Assembly: GCA_027459465.1 (NCBI GenBank)
Contig: DAIDIH010000020.1
Location: 1-37,961, forward strand
From: Bryobacterales bacterium
GTDB taxonomy: Bacteria; Acidobacteriota; Terriglobia; Bryobacterales; Bryobacteraceae
Direction of reading: 5' to 3'
Length of the DNA: 37,961 nt
Shown here one piece after another: positions 26,431 to 34,027 of this stretch; positions within the stretch are counted from its first letter, which is position 1; every line of letters starts with the position of its first letter. The position numbers and the translations under genes are program-made. The notes under the pieces were generated by a model that saw nothing but the letters and a program-made list of their open reading frames with translations, ran no database searches and had not been told where the DNA came from.

Positions 26431-26436
26431 ATTATA
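26431..26436 (-). promoter_or_regulatory. Perfect -10 box before the TPR gene
   Basis: TATAAT on the minus strand (26436-26431) ends 5 bases before the GTG start at 26425. The -35 region at 16-18 bases is poor (at most 2/6) and no TGn extension is present, so the promoter would need an activator or be weak. Confidence 0.4.
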
Positions 26437-26448
26437 GCGGCGCCGTTG

Positions 26449-27525
26449 TTAGTTCCCGTTGCCGAGCACTTGGTCGGTGGAGTCCGCCGTAAGAGTCCCA
26501 AACAACCCGTCGAACCCCGCGGTAAAGTAGAGCGAGTTTGCCGGGCCGGACTTGGCGTTGCCCGCACCGAAGCTCAGCGCCCAGAGGGCGGGAATCGTGA
26601 TTGGATTGCCGGAGGAATCCTGCATCATACCGTCCATGTTCCCGCTGCTGACGTTTAAGGCCACAATCTGGCCGCTTCCGAACTCGCCCACCAGCAGGTC
26701 GTGGCTGAACAAACCGAAGTCACCGGGCGCGAGCGCCAAACCCCAGGGCGCGTTCATCCATGGTCCGGATTGGAAGCGCTTCACGAGTTGGCCTTGCGGC
26801 GTGAACGCGGCGACGAAGCCGGTGCCCGAACCTGTAACAACAAATCCGTTCGAGTTCGGTCGGGCAAAGGCGATATAAAGAGTGTTGCCGATGTTTTGAA
26901 TGTTAAATGGGGAGTAACCTAAGCCGCGATCGGGGTAGTTTGTGAACCAGGCGTCAGTAATGCCGGGCTCGGTGTAGGACAGGGCGTTGAAGTTCGAGTC
27001 GTAGACGTCTATCTTGGAATGGGCGAAGTCGGCGGCGTAGAGATAATATTGTCCGCCAAAACTGGCTATTGCCAAACCGTAATAAGCGGCGCCGGGGTTG
27101 TTTACTACGATCGTCGCGCTGGTGGCGCCGGGCGCCCATCCGGTGATCATTCCGGTCGAGGAGGCGAACAGGAATACCGCGGGCTTTCCGTCCGGCAACG
27201 CGAACTCGCCGGTTCCGTTATAGACGGTGGCGATGGGTGAACCTCCCGGAATGGCCACTACCAGCGGGATAATTGTTCCGGTCCCGTCGTACAACGTAGA
27301 GAGGCTGCTTCCTCTGTCGGCTACCCACCACGGGCTGGTGGACGAGCGCGAGAGGCCCCAGGGAATTTTGAGGTTCGGGTCGTTCACGGGCGCTTTGCCG
27401 GCGACGCCGGAAGCGAGATTCGTTTGAGTGTAATGCTGAGCTGGAAGCGTTACCGCAGCTAGCAGGGCCAAGAGCAACGTCCGCGCTGCTACGCGCGAAG
27501 AAGGACACAGCAGTCGAGACATCAT
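26449..27525 (-). CDS. TIGR03118-family secreted protein
   Basis: A 358-aa secreted protein of the TIGR03118 family, which has no assigned function. Signal peptide about 1-29 (LLLALLAAVTLPAQ). Family hallmarks are visible: IPWGLSRSSTSPWWVADRGSSLSTLYDG, IATVYNGTGEF, FLFASSTGMITGWAPG, YYGLAIASFGGQYYLYAADF and WGLALAPGDFG. The spacing of repeated W-G-L/Y-x-A-D segments suggests a beta-propeller like NHL proteins. Two adjacent ATGs (27525, 27522) follow AAAGGG at about 7 bases. It sits between two TPR genes on the same strand, downstream of the Oar-like receptor gene. Confidence 0.85.
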   Translation of the reverse strand: MMSRLLCPSSRVAARTLLLALLAAVTLPAQHYTQTNLASGVAGKAPVNDPNLKIPWGLSRSSTSPWWVADRGSSLSTLYDGTGTIIPLVVAIPGGSPIATVYNGTGEFALPDGKPAVFLFASSTGMITGWAPGATSATIVVNNPGAAYYGLAIASFGGQYYLYAADFAHSKIDVYDSNFNALSYTEPGITDAWFTNYPDRGLGYSPFNIQNIGNTLYIAFARPNSNGFVVTGSGTGFVAAFTPQGQLVKRFQSGPWMNAPWGLALAPGDFGLFSHDLLVGEFGSGQIVALNVSSGNMDGMMQDSSGNPITIPALWALSFGAGNAKSGPANSLYFTAGFDGLFGTLTADSTDQVLGNGN

Positions 27526-27555
27526 GGTTCGACCCTTTCTTATGGGGGAATGACG

Positions 27556-27568
27556 AACGTGAGACGTT
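27556..27568. promoter_or_regulatory. Short inverted repeat upstream of the TIGR03118 gene
   Basis: AACGT-GAG-ACGTT at 27556-27568, about 30 bases upstream of the start. Perfect 5-base arms around 3 bases; possible operator or small RNA stem. Such a short repeat can occur by chance. Confidence 0.25.
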
Positions 27569-27631
27569 GTGATGGCGCGGCGAAGTTACAGATTTTTACG
27601 TTGGACTTACTCTTCGAGCTATCCGCTTGCC

Positions 27632-28756
27632 TTATTGGCCTTTTGCTTGCGGGCCGCTGATCTTCTCTATCAGGCTTTCGTGGCGAGCTTCGTGTAGCCG
27701 GGTGACGACCGCCAGTTGTGCCTTCGCGTCCACCGTTCGGCCCTCGGCCTGATAGAGCCGGGCGAGGCGGTAGTGTGCGTCGGCATCGTCGGGGGCGAGC
27801 GCGATGGCCCGTTCGAACTGCTTCCGGGCGCTTGCGTCCTGGCGGGCGCCGGCGTCGAGAATGCCGAGATCGAGGTGCACGATGGGAATCGAGTCATCAA
27901 GGACGGCGGCCTGCTCGAGCATGGCGCGGGCGGAAGGATCGTGGGAGCGCAGGAGGACGTCGCCTAAGTAGGCGAGCGCTTGCGCGTGCCGCGGCGCCGA
28001 CGCCAACTCCCGGCGGAACTCGGCGGCCGCTTCGCCGTAGCGTTTGTCGCGCCAGGCGATGTAGCCGATGCCGAAGTGGGCGTTGGGGACGTAGCCGTGG
28101 GCGAGGGCGGCGCGGAGTTCAGTCACCGCGTCGGCGGTCCGGTTGAGGGAGTCGTCGGCCTGCGCAAGGAGCATATGCACCCCGGGGGAATTGGGATTCC
28201 GGCGGAGCATGATTTCGAACTCCTGCTTGGCTTTTGCGAACTGGTGGGTGTAGAGATAACTCTCGGCGAGCGCTTCGAGCAACTCGGAATTATCTGGGGA
28301 GGCAGCGGCGAGTTTTTCGAGATGTGGGATAGCGGCCTGGTAATCGTGGGCGCCAAAGAGACTTAGAGCGAGGAGGATTCCGGCCTGGGTGTTACCGGGA
28401 ATTTTCGCGGGAGACTGGAAGGCGGCGGCGGCGTGGGCGAAATCGCCTTGTTTGAAGAACGCGATGCCGAGGTCCATTTGCGTGGCCGTGGCCATGGGCT
28501 GAAGATGAAGCGCCTTGCGGTAGGCTTCGACGGCCTCGGTGTAGCGCTGCTGATGGGCGAGGGCAACACCCAGGTCCGTCCAGAGGCGGTAGTCCGCGGG
28601 CGAAGCCTCCGCCAGCGTTCGCCAGGCGGAGGCGGCTGCAGCCCAATCGCCACGCTGCTCGAGCGCACGGGCTTGTTCGGGTGAAACAGCAGGCGCCCCG
28701 GCACTCAGCAAGAGCGCCGAGGCGAGAAGGATCCCGAGACTGTATCCGCGGCCCAT
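27632..28756 (-). CDS. Secreted tetratricopeptide-repeat protein
   Basis: A 374-aa product with a signal peptide (MGRGYSLGILLASALLLSAGAPA) followed by about nine TPR units (LWTDLGVALAHQQRYTEAVEAY, TQMDLGIAFFKQGDFAHAAAAF, AHFGIGYIAWRDKRYGEAAAEF, AHYRLARLYQAEGRTVDAKAQL). It has the same layout as the TPR protein at 25175-26425 and may be a distant paralogue. I chose ATG at 28756 for the signal peptide; an in-frame GTG at 28774 would add six residues and neither has a clear ribosome site. It lies 61 bases downstream of the Oar-like receptor gene, with a GC-rich hairpin between them, and 106 bases before the TIGR03118 gene. Confidence 0.86.
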   Translation of the reverse strand: MGRGYSLGILLASALLLSAGAPAVSPEQARALEQRGDWAAAASAWRTLAEASPADYRLWTDLGVALAHQQRYTEAVEAYRKALHLQPMATATQMDLGIAFFKQGDFAHAAAAFQSPAKIPGNTQAGILLALSLFGAHDYQAAIPHLEKLAAASPDNSELLEALAESYLYTHQFAKAKQEFEIMLRRNPNSPGVHMLLAQADDSLNRTADAVTELRAALAHGYVPNAHFGIGYIAWRDKRYGEAAAEFRRELASAPRHAQALAYLGDVLLRSHDPSARAMLEQAAVLDDSIPIVHLDLGILDAGARQDASARKQFERAIALAPDDADAHYRLARLYQAEGRTVDAKAQLAVVTRLHEARHESLIEKISGPQAKGQ

Positions 28757-28775
28757 AGGAGCCGATTGTGTCACG

Positions 28776-28812
28776 CGCGCGGCCCGGCAGGGATGTTGGC
28801 GCGAGCCGCGCG
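28776..28812 (-). terminator. GC-rich hairpin after the Oar-like receptor gene
   Basis: CGCGCGGC (28776-28783) pairs perfectly with GCCGCGCG (28805-28812) around 21 bases, starting 5 bases past the receptor stop codon. No T-run follows, so it may attenuate transcription or protect the long receptor mRNA rather than terminate fully. Confidence 0.4.
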
Positions 28813-28817
28813 TACGT

Positions 28818-31800
28818 TCAGAACAAGAACTTGGCGCCGATCTGCAACACGCGCGGATCGAACACCGAAGTTACCTGACCGAAGTTTGCGTTTCCGAAGG
28901 TCGTCGCGACGCCGTTGAACTGCGTGTGGTTGAAGGTGTTGTAAGACTCCACGCGGAGCTCGAATGCGCTACCCTCGCGCCACGGTATGGCGAACGACTT
29001 AAACAGGGCGATGTTGTAGTTAGCGCGGCCCGGTCCGGTTACCGCATCGCGGCCGACGGAGCCAAACGTGAGCGGCGCCGGCTTGGCGAACGTGCTGGTG
29101 CTGAACCATTGGTTGACGGTCGACGGGTAAGTCAGCGGACCGACGGCGTTCGGGCGCGCGGTGGTTCCCCCACCTAAGCCGAGGTTGTCGTAAGACAAGG
29201 TGATGTTGAGCGGCGTGCCGGTCTCGAAGGTCGTGATGCCTGAGAGCGACCATCCGCCGAGCACGGCGTGGGTGAAGGCATGACTGGTGTTCTTGAAGAA
29301 CGGCAGGTCGTAGTTGTAGCTGAAGATCGCGATCTGGGTGCGGTTGAATGAACCCGGGCCGTAGTCGTAGGCGCGGTTGTAGGGATCGGAAACCGTTGAC
29401 AGGTCGCCGGTGGTGTAGTCGAGCTCGCGGGACCAGGTGTAGGCGGCCTGCAGCATCAGGCCGTGCCAGTCTTGCACGTTGAAGCTGACCTGTAAGGAGT
29501 TGTAGTTGGAGCCGGTGGCGGCTTCGGTCATCATGATGTTGGCGAAGCCGGGGTACAGGCGGTCGAAGTTCGCATTGTAGGCGGCGCCGGTGTAGCCGCA
29601 GTTGCCGCCGCAGATGGCGATCCGGTTGGGGTCGTTGAGCGGAACGGGGTTAATGTTGCGGACGTCGGGTTGATGGTAGTTCGAGTCGCCGACGTATCCG
29701 ATGGTGAACACAGTGCGCGACGACACCTGCTGCTGGATCTGGAAGCTGTACTGCATCGCGGTGGGGAGCTGATAGTCGCTGTAGGCCAGCGCCGTAAAGC
29801 TCGACGGGAAAGTAGGAACCGTGGCCTTCTGCCCGTTGACGTTGCTGATCGCGGGATTTGAAAAGTACACGTTGTTCGTACTGGGGTTGAACGAAAAGGG
29901 CGGGTTCGGGCCCATGTTATAGACGTCGTTCCCCTGGATGCGCTCGTAGAACATTCCGAATCCGCCGCGGACGATCGTTTTCTGGTTTCCGAAGAGATCG
30001 TAAGCAAAGCCAACGCGGGGCGCGAAATTATTCCAGGAGTTCTGAACCAAGCCCATCGGAATCCCGTTCTTGCCTGCAAGGCCAACGCCGTTCAGATAGA
30101 ACGGAACGTTCGACAGCAGGATGCCGGGGACGGTCTGAAAACCGGGACCGGTGTTGTTCAAGCTGCCGTTGGAGTTGAACTGCGGCCGGTTGGCGGGGTT
30201 GTAGAGGTTGGGGTAGAAGTCCGAGAGGCGGCCGTTTTGGTCGTAGGCGTGCGGCACACCTTCCCAGCGCACACCTAAGTTGAGGGTGAGCCGGTTGTTC
30301 ACGCGCCAGTCGTCCTGCGCGTAGACATTGAACGTGTTGGTGTAGATATTCACCGCATCCTGAATGTCCAGTTGGGTGTAACTGGCGGCGTAACCCAGCA
30401 GGAAATCGGAGAAAGCGTTGCCGCTGAACTGCCCGTTGAAACCGTAGTTACCGTTGGTGTTGCCGAAGATGTCCTGGTGCTTCCAGGTACCCATCCAGGA
30501 GCCGCCAAACTTCAAGTCGTGCCTGCCCTTGGTCCAGGATAAGTCGTCGCGGAGCTGGTGGCTGTCGAAGAAGTTATTCCAGGGCCAGGACGCCGTATCG
30601 TAGTTGACGCCGTATGGGGTGCCGAGGTTAATGGTAGGGATACGGTTGTCGCGGTTGTTCGCGGCCGGGAAGTAGGACTGCACGCCGTAGCCAGCGGGCT
30701 GGGTGAAGATGCCGGTGGGTGTCAGGTGAAGCTGGTTACCGTTGAAGTTGTAGGCGACTTCGTTTAACAGCGTGGGGCTGATCGTATCAGTGAGATGGAC
30801 GACCGCGCTATAGGACGGCGCGCCGAGCGTAGTGCCGATGGTCGGGTACGTGTCGCCGCTCCAAAGGCTGGTGGCGTATCCACTGTTGGAGCTGTCCCAG
30901 ATCAAGTGGCCCATCAAGGACAGCTTGTCGTTGATCTGGTGGTCGATGCGGACGATTTCCTCACGCAGGTCGGTGGGCACAGCGGCGGCGGAGGAGTAGT
31001 GGTTCCCGGCGGCGTTGGCCGCGGGGAAGATGCCGGTTTTCAGCAGCAGCGCGGCGTTGGGGTCGATCAGTCCGGAGGGAATCTGGTTGTTCGGAAAGGG
31101 TTGCCCGGGGGTGAGGCCGAACTGACTGAATTTGGCGATGGCGGCCGGGTCGCTGGTTTGTGGCACATGAATGGGCGCGGCGCCGGCGAAGTTGCCGGTG
31201 AACTCGGCGCCCGGAATGCCATTGACGTAGATTTCGTTGCCCTGGATCAGGCGGCGCCACTCCTGGTTGTAGAAGAAGAACGTCTTGCTGTTCTTCTTGT
31301 CGTAGAGGTGGGGGATGAAGACCGGTCCACCGAGGTTGAAGCCGAAGGCGTTGTAGCGAAGTTCCGGCGGCTTGGCGCCGGTGAGGTTGGAAAAGTAGTT
31401 GTTGGCGTCGTAGGCGTCGTTGCGGTTGAATTCCCAGGCCGCGCCGTGGAACTGGCGTGTGCCGCTTTTCAGGGCGATGGAGATCGTGCCGCCGGAGGCC
31501 TGGCCGAAGTCCGCGCTGTAATTGCTGGCCAGGACCTTGAATTCCGACAGGGCGTCCGGCGAAGGGCTGACGATCATGCCGCCGCCGCTACCGCGGTCGT
31601 AGTCTTCGCCGCCGTCGATCATCCACACGTTGTGCTGCGGCCGCTGCCCGTTGAAGCTGATGTTGTTGTTGCTGGCCAGGGCCGTGGGAGCGTTGAAGTC
31701 CGGAAGGCTGCTGGCGGCGCCGGGCATCAGCGTGGCAAGTTGCACCGGGTTGCGGCCGTTGGTGTCGATCTGGGCGATTTGGGTACCGGTGATCACCGAA

Positions 31801-32198
31801 CTCACTTCGTTCGTGTCCGATTGCACCTGCACGGCGTTGGCTTCGACGGTCACGCTCTGGGTCGACGAGCCGACCTGCATGCCGATGTCGACGCGGACCG
31901 TAGCCGCCACATCAAGGACGATCCCCGTCTTCGAGAATGTCTTGAATCCCGACGTATCGGCCTTCAAGTCGTAGTGGCCGATGGGCAGATCGGGCGCATT
32001 GTAATTGCCGGAGTTGTTACTTATGACTGACCGGGTGAGTCCGGTAGCCGTATTCGTGATCGTGATCTGGACGTTCGGCATGACCGCCCCACTGGCGTCG
32101 GTGACTGTGCCGAGGACCGTCGCTGTGGACTGGCCAAACACCAAGCCCCCTACCGCGCCGGTGAGGCCCAGCAGGAACGTCAACTTGAAAAGCTTCAT
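28818..32198 (-). CDS. Oar-like TonB-dependent receptor with carboxypeptidase-regulatory-like domain
   Basis: An 1126-aa outer-membrane protein. Signal peptide 1-23 (MKLFKLTFLLGLTGAVGGLVFGQ), then a CarboxypepD_reg/Cna-B-like beta-sandwich (about 25-105: VLGTVTDASGAVMPNVQITITN...GHYDLKADTSGFK). A TonB plug follows (about 110-240, with NISFNGQRPQHNVWMIDGGEDYD and SADFGQASGGTISIALKSG), then a very long barrel ending QIGAKFLF with the terminal Phe needed for barrel insertion. This architecture is the expanded Oar-like group of Acidobacteria, thought to import plant or microbial oligosaccharides. ATG at 32198 has AGGGGGAAG ahead; the frame is open to 32231 but adds no signal-like sequence. It is divergent from the malectin regulator, with operator-like sites between. 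Confidence 0.92.
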   Translation of the reverse strand: MKLFKLTFLLGLTGAVGGLVFGQSTATVLGTVTDASGAVMPNVQITITNTATGLTRSVISNNSGNYNAPDLPIGHYDLKADTSGFKTFSKTGIVLDVAATVRVDIGMQVGSSTQSVTVEANAVQVQSDTNEVSSVITGTQIAQIDTNGRNPVQLATLMPGAASSLPDFNAPTALASNNNISFNGQRPQHNVWMIDGGEDYDRGSGGGMIVSPSPDALSEFKVLASNYSADFGQASGGTISIALKSGTRQFHGAAWEFNRNDAYDANNYFSNLTGAKPPELRYNAFGFNLGGPVFIPHLYDKKNSKTFFFYNQEWRRLIQGNEIYVNGIPGAEFTGNFAGAAPIHVPQTSDPAAIAKFSQFGLTPGQPFPNNQIPSGLIDPNAALLLKTGIFPAANAAGNHYSSAAAVPTDLREEIVRIDHQINDKLSLMGHLIWDSSNSGYATSLWSGDTYPTIGTTLGAPSYSAVVHLTDTISPTLLNEVAYNFNGNQLHLTPTGIFTQPAGYGVQSYFPAANNRDNRIPTINLGTPYGVNYDTASWPWNNFFDSHQLRDDLSWTKGRHDLKFGGSWMGTWKHQDIFGNTNGNYGFNGQFSGNAFSDFLLGYAASYTQLDIQDAVNIYTNTFNVYAQDDWRVNNRLTLNLGVRWEGVPHAYDQNGRLSDFYPNLYNPANRPQFNSNGSLNNTGPGFQTVPGILLSNVPFYLNGVGLAGKNGIPMGLVQNSWNNFAPRVGFAYDLFGNQKTIVRGGFGMFYERIQGNDVYNMGPNPPFSFNPSTNNVYFSNPAISNVNGQKATVPTFPSSFTALAYSDYQLPTAMQYSFQIQQQVSSRTVFTIGYVGDSNYHQPDVRNINPVPLNDPNRIAICGGNCGYTGAAYNANFDRLYPGFANIMMTEAATGSNYNSLQVSFNVQDWHGLMLQAAYTWSRELDYTTGDLSTVSDPYNRAYDYGPGSFNRTQIAIFSYNYDLPFFKNTSHAFTHAVLGGWSLSGITTFETGTPLNITLSYDNLGLGGGTTARPNAVGPLTYPSTVNQWFSTSTFAKPAPLTFGSVGRDAVTGPGRANYNIALFKSFAIPWREGSAFELRVESYNTFNHTQFNGVATTFGNANFGQVTSVFDPRVLQIGAKFLF

Positions 32199-32214
32199 GG
32201 CTTCCCCCTGATGC

Positions 32215-32229
32215 GGGTGCCGCGCACCC
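32215..32229 (-). promoter_or_regulatory. Leader hairpin near the receptor ribosome site
   Basis: GGGTGC-CGC-GCACCC: a perfect 6-base stem with a 3-base loop at 32215-32229, immediately upstream of the AGGGGGAAG ribosome site of the receptor gene. It could modulate translation. Confidence 0.45.
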
Positions 32230-32244
32230 ATCCCCTGGTACTAG

Positions 32245-32282
32245 ATTTCATCGCGCTGCATTCAACGCGACTACGATGAAAT
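32245..32282 (-). promoter_or_regulatory. Long inverted repeat in the receptor leader
   Basis: ATTTCATCG (32245-32253) and CGATGAAAT (32274-32282) are perfect 9-base arms around 20 bases, which contain a nested TCGCG/CGCGA pair (32251-32255, 32266-32270). It lies in the presumed early transcribed region of the receptor gene and touches its candidate -10. It could be a protein site or an RNA stem. Confidence 0.45.
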
Positions 32283-32309
32283 AGTAAATAACGAGTAGAG
32301 ATATGGGTA
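32281..32309 (-). promoter_or_regulatory. Weak candidate promoter of the Oar-like receptor
   Basis: Minus strand TACTAT (32286-32281, 4/6) with TACCCA (32309-32304, 3/6) 17 bases upstream. Both boxes are weak, as expected for an activator-dependent promoter; the GGTAAC palindromes lie just upstream of the -35. Confidence 0.3.
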
Positions 32310-32319
32310 GGTTAGAGCC

Positions 32320-32331
32320 GTTACCGGTAAC
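32320..32331. promoter_or_regulatory. GTTACC/GGTAAC palindrome, operator site 1
   Basis: A perfect 12-base palindrome with central CG in the receptor/regulator intergenic region. It overlaps an odd palindrome CGGT-A-ACCG (32325-32333). The form resembles CG-centred LacI/GalR-type operators; whether such a protein or the adjacent regulator binds it is not known. Confidence 0.55.
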
Positions 32332-32340
32332 CGTTTCCGA

Positions 32341-32351
32341 CTGGTAACCAG
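32341..32351. promoter_or_regulatory. CTGGT-A-ACCAG palindrome, operator site 2
   Basis: A perfect 11-base odd palindrome containing a second GGTAACC, exactly 17 bases downstream of the first copy (32326 to 32343). The repeat of one core in a short region argues for a specific DNA-binding protein. Confidence 0.55.
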
Positions 32352-32411
32352 AATCTAATTGATCGACACGCAACGACTTCGCGCAATCCCGGCACCTTCG
32401 ATCGATATGCG

Positions 32412-32417
32412 GGTAAC
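32412..32417. promoter_or_regulatory. Third GGTAAC core, half-site
   Basis: GGGTAACGG contains the same GGTAAC core as the two palindromes, about 35 bases upstream of the regulator's candidate -35. Only one half fits, so it may be a weaker site. Confidence 0.3.
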
Positions 32418-32451
32418 GGTGGCCGCTACGCACGGGGCGTGAGAAGAGGCG

Positions 32452-32480
32452 GTGCCAACGACAGTTTCCTGTTGTATACT
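32452..32480 (+). promoter_or_regulatory. Candidate promoter of the malectin regulator (leaderless)
   Basis: GTGCCA (32452-32457, 4/6), 17-base spacer, TATACT (32475-32480, 5/6). Transcription would begin close to GTG 32490, 9 bases after the -10, with no Shine-Dalgarno. Confidence 0.45.
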
Positions 32481-32489
32481 GACCGAAAC

Positions 32490-34016
32490 GTGGGGACCAG
32501 CAAAACGACCTCGTCTGCGTCGGCTTGCGAAGCGGAACGATCCGCCCTTAGAGCCGTCGTGTCGTCGTCGACCCTGGCCCGCTCTCCCCGTCTTGCTTGT
32601 TTGCTTCAGTACCTTTGCGAGAGGTCGTTCCGGGGCGAAAGCAAGTCGTTGAAGGAATACAACATCGCGATCGATGTGTTTGGCCGCGGGGCGGACTTCG
32701 ATCAGACCTCCGATGCAATTGTGCGTGTGGAAGTACACCGGCTTCGGAAAAAACTGGAAAAGTACTACGCGGAGGAGGGCCTCGCCGAGCCACTGCGAAT
32801 TGTCATTGAGCCCGGACGTTACACGCCGGAGTTTGTGGCTGCGCCAACGCTCGAAACCATTCAACCTCTCCCGGTGATGGAAGAACCGCCTCCGCCGGTC
32901 CCACCGCAGAATCTCCCAGACCGCACGGTGTGGTTCCGGTTCGGCCCGTCGTTGTTGATCTTCGCCGGACTCTGCGTCCTGGCTGGCGCTCTGCTTTGGC
33001 TGCGACGCGCGAAACCGGCAGAGGCCGGATCGGCTCCGGCGGCGACGATTCCCGTCCCCGCAGGGGGCGAACTGCGGATCCGGTGTGGTGCGACGAAACC
33101 GATCGAACACGACCGCGACGGGAACCGGTGGCAATCCGACGCTTGTTTCACGGGTGGTGCGGCGGTCTCGCTTCCCGTCCATACCTTGTATCGCACGCGC
33201 GATTCCGAGCTATATTCGACGGCCCGAGCCGGCGACTTCTCGTACAATCTCCCGCTAAGGCCCGGTACATACGAACTGCGCCTCTATTTCGCCGACACGG
33301 CGTTTCAGCCCGGGCCGGCGATGGACGGCGGCGAGAACCGCCGGGTATTCAACGTCGACTTAAACGGCCAGCCGCTGCTGAAGCAGTTCGACATCATTGC
33401 GGACTCAGGTCCGAACACCGCCGACGTCCGCGTGTTCAAGGATGTCGAACCGGCGCCGGACGGCCTGTTGCATCTTACGTTCCGGTCGCGAATCTCGGAG
33501 CCACTACTGAATGCGATCGAGGTGCTGCCGGCGGCGCCGCATCAGATGCGCACCGTCCGGTTGGTCGCCCAGGAAAGAGCGTACACGGACGCGGCGGGCA
33601 ACACGTGGATGCCGGACAACTACTTTTTGTTCGGCCGCCTCTATCCCAAGACGGGCATCGTCACCGGAACACGGGACCCGGAACTCTACGGCTGGGAGCG
33701 CTACGGGCATTTTTCCTACGCGATTCCGGCTGCGCCTGGGACATATGCCCTGACCCTGCACTTTGCCGAAACGTACTTCGGGGCGGAGAATCCCGGCGGT
33801 GGCGGAACCGGGTCCCGTGTATTCGAGGTGCTTTGCAACGGCGTCCCGCTGCTGAAGGATTTCGATCTGCTCCGGGAAGGGCCGGCTCGAACCGCCATTG
33901 TCCGCACCTTCCACGGCCTTCATCCGAATGCCCAGGGGAAACTGATGGTGTCCTTCAATCCGTCGGCAAATTATGCGACGGTGTCGGCGCTCGAGTTAGT
34001 CGACGAATCGAAGTAA
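32490..34016 (+). CDS. Membrane-spanning regulator: DNA-binding-like domain plus two malectin domains
   Basis: A 508-aa protein. Residues about 27-116 are a conserved module (LARSPRLACLLQYLCE, LKEYNIAIDVFGRG, FDQTSDAIVRVEVHRLRKKLEKYY, VIEPGRYTPEF) seen at the N-terminus of many acidobacterial signalling proteins; it looks like a winged-helix or similar DNA-binding fold. A proline-rich linker leads to one transmembrane helix (about 152-171). Two malectin-like domains follow, 194-347 and 354-504, each with a CFTGG or MPDNYF segment, a YxTRDxELY motif, and a GTYxLxLxFA(D/E)T strand. Malectin folds bind glycans, so this looks like a ToxR-style sensor of periplasmic carbohydrate. GTG 32490 follows a -10 box; GTG 32439 is in frame but reads through the promoter with atypical codons. 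Divergent from the Oar-like receptor. Confidence 0.8.
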   Translation: MGTSKTTSSASACEAERSALRAVVSSSTLARSPRLACLLQYLCERSFRGESKSLKEYNIAIDVFGRGADFDQTSDAIVRVEVHRLRKKLEKYYAEEGLAEPLRIVIEPGRYTPEFVAAPTLETIQPLPVMEEPPPPVPPQNLPDRTVWFRFGPSLLIFAGLCVLAGALLWLRRAKPAEAGSAPAATIPVPAGGELRIRCGATKPIEHDRDGNRWQSDACFTGGAAVSLPVHTLYRTRDSELYSTARAGDFSYNLPLRPGTYELRLYFADTAFQPGPAMDGGENRRVFNVDLNGQPLLKQFDIIADSGPNTADVRVFKDVEPAPDGLLHLTFRSRISEPLLNAIEVLPAAPHQMRTVRLVAQERAYTDAAGNTWMPDNYFLFGRLYPKTGIVTGTRDPELYGWERYGHFSYAIPAAPGTYALTLHFAETYFGAENPGGGGTGSRVFEVLCNGVPLLKDFDLLREGPARTAIVRTFHGLHPNAQGKLMVSFNPSANYATVSALELVDESK

Positions 34017-34027
34017 CTCGACGGAAG

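Noticed and set aside
22200..28756. Shared TPR sequence in three genes as a possible recent duplication or DNA repeat
   Set aside because: The proteins share only the general TPR pattern; I see no nucleotide-level repeat between them.
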